64,000 bases of DNA from Acetobacterium wieringae (GTDB taxonomy: Bacteria > Bacillota > Clostridia > Eubacteriales > Eubacteriaceae), in assembly GCF_001766835.1 (NCBI RefSeq), contig NZ_LKEU01000030.1, positions 62,001-126,000 on the forward strand. The letters are read 5' to 3'. The notes under the pieces are model-generated. The model was not told the origin of the DNA. It worked only from the letters and a program-made list of their open reading frames with translations, and ran no database searches. A program made the position numbers and the translations under genes. Below are positions 61,042 to 64,000 of the stretch, piece after piece; position 1 is the first letter of the stretch, and the number at the start of each line of letters is the position of its first letter.

Positions 61042-62934
61042 ATGGAATATGATGCAATTATAATTGGCGGCGGTTTGTCTGGTTTGACCGCCGGGAGTCT
61101 GTTGGCTAAAAGTGGACTAAAGGTCGCCGTGATTGAGAAAAGCTATAATCCCGGCGGTTCCTGCGGGATTTTTAAACGTAATGGTGTGACCTTTGATATT
61201 GGGGCGGCAATGTTGTTTGGCTTTGGTGAACAGGGCTTTAATGCCCATCGTTTTGTTTTTGACTGTCTTGAGGAACCAATTGAGGTAGTCAAGCATGAGC
61301 TGCTTTACTGCATCCATTTCAAGGGGCAGGTGATTCGCTTTGGGGCCGATATTGATGCGTTTGCGGCTCAGTTGGGCACGGTGTTCCCCAGTGAACGGGC
61401 CAATATTCGGCGCTTTTACCGGGATCTGGAAAAAATGTATCAGGATGTGATGGTGGAAAGTCCCAGTTACACCACGCCGGATGAAATCCCGGCCAAAGGG
61501 GCACTTAAAAGCCTGATCAAACACCCGCTGTCCTATGCCCGCTTTCTGGGCTATTTAAATAAGAGTGCCCGCAGTCTGCTGGAGGGCTATTTTGCTGACC
61601 CGGAGATTTTCAAGTTTTTTGATAAGATTACTTCAACCTATTGCTATGCGACCCTGGAAGAAGCCCCGGCGGTGCTGGCGGCGGTGATGTTTGTCGACAA
61701 CCACCTTGGTGGCAGCTATTATCCCGCCGGTTCAACCATTTTTCTGCCCGGTAAGCTGGAAAAGGTGATTGAAGAATATGGTGGTACGATGGTTCTGGAA
61801 AAAGAGGTTGTAAAAATAATTTTTGAACATAATCGACCGGTGGGGGTGGTTTTAAGCAGTGGTGAAGCCGTCTATGGTCGTGATCTGATCTATTCGGGGA
61901 CGGTCTGGAATCTTTATGGCAAGCTGATTGACCGGCCCAACCTGAGCCTGGAGCGGGCCCGCTGGGCGGCCCGACAGGTGCCAACCTATCCCAGTGTGGT
62001 GCTTTATGCCCAGGTTGACAAAGCGGTGATTCCTTTGGACACCCAGCCGGTGGAGATGCTGGTGGGTAACCCGGATCGTCTCGATGAAAGCGAGGTCACC
62101 GTCTATATTTCCAGCCTTGATGATAAAACCCTCTGTGATCCGGACAGCCATGTGGTGCTGGCCATTGGCCCCAGTTTTAAAGACTGGGAAGCGGCCAATG
62201 AGGGGGCCTATCAGGAGTGCAAAGAGCAGGAAAAAGTGAGGCTGATGGGGGTGCTGGAAGAACGCTTCCCGGGCTTTAAAAAGAGCATCCGCTTCGCCGA
62301 GCTGGCTAGCCCCCGGACGATTGCCTATTATACCAATAAAAACGGTGGCGCGGTAGCAGGCCCCAAACAGATGCTGGGGCAGCACATGTTTATGCGGCTT
62401 CACACCCGCACCGAATGGGACAATCTGTTCTGCTGTGGTGAATCCACGGTGATGGGGACCGGTACCCCCACCGTAACCACCTCGGGGATTGCCGCCGCCA
62501 ATGCGGTGCTCAAGAAAAGGGGATTGTTACCCTATGTGTATCAACCGGAGCGCAAGCAGATGGTGCGAATTCTTAAGCGGCCGGTGACCGCTGAAAAACT
62601 TTATGCCGATGTTCCCACAGAAATTCGAACCCTGATGCAAAAAGCCGCCCGCTGTGAATATTGTGAGCATCCCTATTGTGGACTGGGAATGCCAGCGCAC
62701 CTGAGGAATCTGGATATCCGGGGAATCATGCGTCGGGTGGCAGTGGGAAATCTGGTTGGGGCCGGGAAACGGCTGGCGGCTTATTGCCAGGAACACCGGC
62801 TGCAAATTGATTGTGAAAGTCTGGAGCTGTCGCAGTGCGAATGCCAGTGTATTTTAAACACCAGAACCGGTCAGCCGGTGGAAATTCAGGCGGTGATCGA
62901 CCAGCTTCAGGCGCTTTTGAGGCAGAACCAATGA
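61042..62934 (+). CDS. CrtI-like FAD oxidoreductase with C-terminal Cys-rich (Fer4_20-like) domain
   Basis: A 630-residue protein. The N-terminal Rossmann motif is IIIGGGLSGLTAGSLLAKSG (about 6-25) with the acidic E near 35. The central part follows the phytoene-desaturase/NAD(P)-FAD amine-oxidase fold, closing with the FAD motif CCGESTVMGTGTPTVTTSGIAAAN (about 470). The last 120 residues have RCEYCEHPYC then RGIMRRVAVGNLVGAGKRL, like the Fe-S module at the start of GltD-type proteins, and end in CESLELSQCECQC. That fusion is unusual. The next gene, a second CrtI-like protein, overlaps by 4 nt. Confidence 0.8.
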   Translation: MEYDAIIIGGGLSGLTAGSLLAKSGLKVAVIEKSYNPGGSCGIFKRNGVTFDIGAAMLFGFGEQGFNAHRFVFDCLEEPIEVVKHELLYCIHFKGQVIRFGADIDAFAAQLGTVFPSERANIRRFYRDLEKMYQDVMVESPSYTTPDEIPAKGALKSLIKHPLSYARFLGYLNKSARSLLEGYFADPEIFKFFDKITSTYCYATLEEAPAVLAAVMFVDNHLGGSYYPAGSTIFLPGKLEKVIEEYGGTMVLEKEVVKIIFEHNRPVGVVLSSGEAVYGRDLIYSGTVWNLYGKLIDRPNLSLERARWAARQVPTYPSVVLYAQVDKAVIPLDTQPVEMLVGNPDRLDESEVTVYISSLDDKTLCDPDSHVVLAIGPSFKDWEAANEGAYQECKEQEKVRLMGVLEERFPGFKKSIRFAELASPRTIAYYTNKNGGAVAGPKQMLGQHMFMRLHTRTEWDNLFCCGESTVMGTGTPTVTTSGIAAANAVLKKRGLLPYVYQPERKQMVRILKRPVTAEKLYADVPTEIRTLMQKAARCEYCEHPYCGLGMPAHLRNLDIRGIMRRVAVGNLVGAGKRLAAYCQEHRLQIDCESLELSQCECQCILNTRTGQPVEIQAVIDQLQALLRQNQ

Positions 62935-64000
62935 CCGGGGCATATGATGTGATTGTTGTCGGAGCCGGGATCGCTGGTTTAACCAGCGCTGCCTATGCCG
63001 CCAAAGCGGGCTATCGCACCCTGCTTTGTGAGAAAAGCCAACAAGTTGGTGGCCTGGTGGGGAGCTTTATGCGCCAGGGCTTTACCTTTGATGCCGGAAT
63101 CCGGGCCTTTGAAAACTCCGGAATCGTTTTTCCAATGCTTAGGCAGCTGGGGATTGAGCTGGCGTTTGTTAAGAACCCGGTGGTGATTGGCATTGAAGAT
63201 GCTCAGATGACCTTGGATGGAGCTAATAGTCTGGCTGCTTATGCCGCCATGCTAAGTGCCAAATTTCCCGATAACCAAGCTGATATTGCGGCCATAATTG
63301 ACGAAATCCGCAAGGTGACCGGGTACATGGACGTGCTTTACGGCATTGAAAACCCGTTGTTTATGGATCTGACCAGGGATAAAGACTATCTTTTTAAAAC
63401 CCTGCTGCCGTGGTTGCTTAAATATCAGGTCAACATCCGCAAAGCCCAGCGTTTTAATGAACCGGTTGTCACCTATCTGCGTCGTTTTACCAAAAATCAG
63501 GCCTTGATTGATGTGATTATCCAGCATTTTTTTGATAAGATGCCGACATTTTTTGCGCTCAGCTATTTTGGTCTTTACAGCGATTACAGCTATCCCATTG
63601 GCGGCACCGGACACCTGGTTAACGCCATGGGAGATTATATTGTGGCCCATCAGGGCGAGCTGGCGCTGGGCACCGAGATCAGTCAGATCGATTTAAATGC
63701 CCGAGAAGTGATCACCCGGGATGGCCGCTGCTTTGGCTATTGCGAACTGATCTGGTGTGCCGATATGCAGGCCCTATACCGGGCTGTTGATGATACACAA
63801 TCGGCACCGCTGGGCCAGCGGGTTCGAAAACAGCAACAAAAAATCCGTCTAAACCGTGGCGGTGATTCGATTTTGACCGTCTATCTGGGGGTTGATCTGG
63901 CACCGTCTTATTTTGCTGCCCGCTGTGGCCCCCATTGCTTTTACACCCCCAGCAAGGCGGGGTTGTCGGCCATTGAGGCCGAACCCTGGGCAGCGGTGCT
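62931..64000 (+). CDS. Second CrtI-like FAD oxidoreductase (cut by window edge)
   Basis: The frame opens with ATGACCGGGG, overlapping the previous stop by 4 nt, and stays open for 356 codons to the right edge. It starts with the FAD-binding motif VIVVGAGIAGLTSAAYAAKAG, then GGLVGSFMRQGFTFDAG, typical of phytoene-desaturase-like enzymes, and continues with YPIGGTGHLVNAMGDYI (about 222). It is translationally coupled to the larger paralogue, so the two probably act together. The C-terminus is not in the window. Confidence 0.85.
   Translation, partial: MTGAYDVIVVGAGIAGLTSAAYAAKAGYRTLLCEKSQQVGGLVGSFMRQGFTFDAGIRAFENSGIVFPMLRQLGIELAFVKNPVVIGIEDAQMTLDGANSLAAYAAMLSAKFPDNQADIAAIIDEIRKVTGYMDVLYGIENPLFMDLTRDKDYLFKTLLPWLLKYQVNIRKAQRFNEPVVTYLRRFTKNQALIDVIIQHFFDKMPTFFALSYFGLYSDYSYPIGGTGHLVNAMGDYIVAHQGELALGTEISQIDLNAREVITRDGRCFGYCELIWCADMQALYRAVDDTQSAPLGQRVRKQQQKIRLNRGGDSILTVYLGVDLAPSYFAARCGPHCFYTPSKAGLSAIEAEPWAAV

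Noticed and set aside
1..64000. CRISPR arrays, rRNA or tRNA genes, prophage and complete insertion sequences
   Set aside because: No regularly spaced repeats, RNA-gene signatures, integrase or transposase reading frames were seen.

Overview
The window looks like chromosomal DNA of an anaerobic, low-to-moderate GC Firmicute of the Acetobacterium/Eubacterium type. Shine-Dalgarno sites are strong (AGGAGG), starts are ATG with some TTG, and sigma-A promoters are near consensus. The gene content fits: a butyrate kinase, ArsA-type ATPase pairs, an M29 aminopeptidase, ChW-repeat secreted proteins, a siroheme-type reductase with ferredoxin clusters, and many c-di-GMP and chemotaxis proteins. The genus is an inference from gene content. 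No rRNA, tRNA, CRISPR array, phage or complete IS was seen.

Layout. 1-4.9 kb: the start of a membrane protein cut by the left edge, an HD-GYP sensor, an orphan DUF4391 protein, a small unknown and a phosphoesterase. 5.0-9.5 kb: a MarR regulator, two ArsA-family ATPases separated by a small protein, and butyrate kinase; matching TTCG-N5-CGAA operator-like sites lie before marR and before the first ATPase gene. 9.5-12.9 kb: M29 aminopeptidase and a soluble chemoreceptor fused to a PhnD-like binding domain. 13-18.1 kb: a secreted papain-like protease with ChW repeats, then a P-type ATPase behind what looks like a yybP-ykoY manganese riboswitch. 18.2-23.6 kb: a VOC protein, a frameshifted membrane gene, two paralogous lipoproteins, an ECF sigma factor with a membrane partner, a MITE-like 255-bp element and a bactofilin-like surface protein. 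23.6-41.9 kb: a signalling block with two giant chemoreceptors carrying a Cys-rich PAS insert, a ligand-binding lipoprotein with a degenerate-GGDEF/EAL enzyme, pdxA, and two tandem 7TM-GGDEF-EAL proteins.

42-49 kb: an osmoprotectant ABC transporter, a CPA2 antiporter with a PII-like partner, an amino-acid ABC transporter, and a candidate structured small RNA on the minus strand. 49-55 kb: a CPBP protease with its XRE regulator, a cupin, a 2-hydroxyacid dehydrogenase and a second P-type ATPase behind an unidentified structured leader. 55.6-56.7 kb: paired FluC channels under a clear fluoride riboswitch. 56.9-64 kb: a dynamin-like GTPase, a stand-alone GshF-type ATP-grasp enzyme, a LysR remnant, a siroheme reductase, and two CrtI-like FAD oxidoreductases, one with a C-terminal GltD-type Cys domain and one cut by the right edge.

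Two themes run through the window. One is ion and stress homeostasis under RNA control (Mn, fluoride, and an unknown signal). The other is environmental sensing through chemoreceptors and c-di-GMP enzymes, with repeated tandem duplication (ArsA, lipoproteins, chemoreceptors, GGDEF-EAL, FluC).
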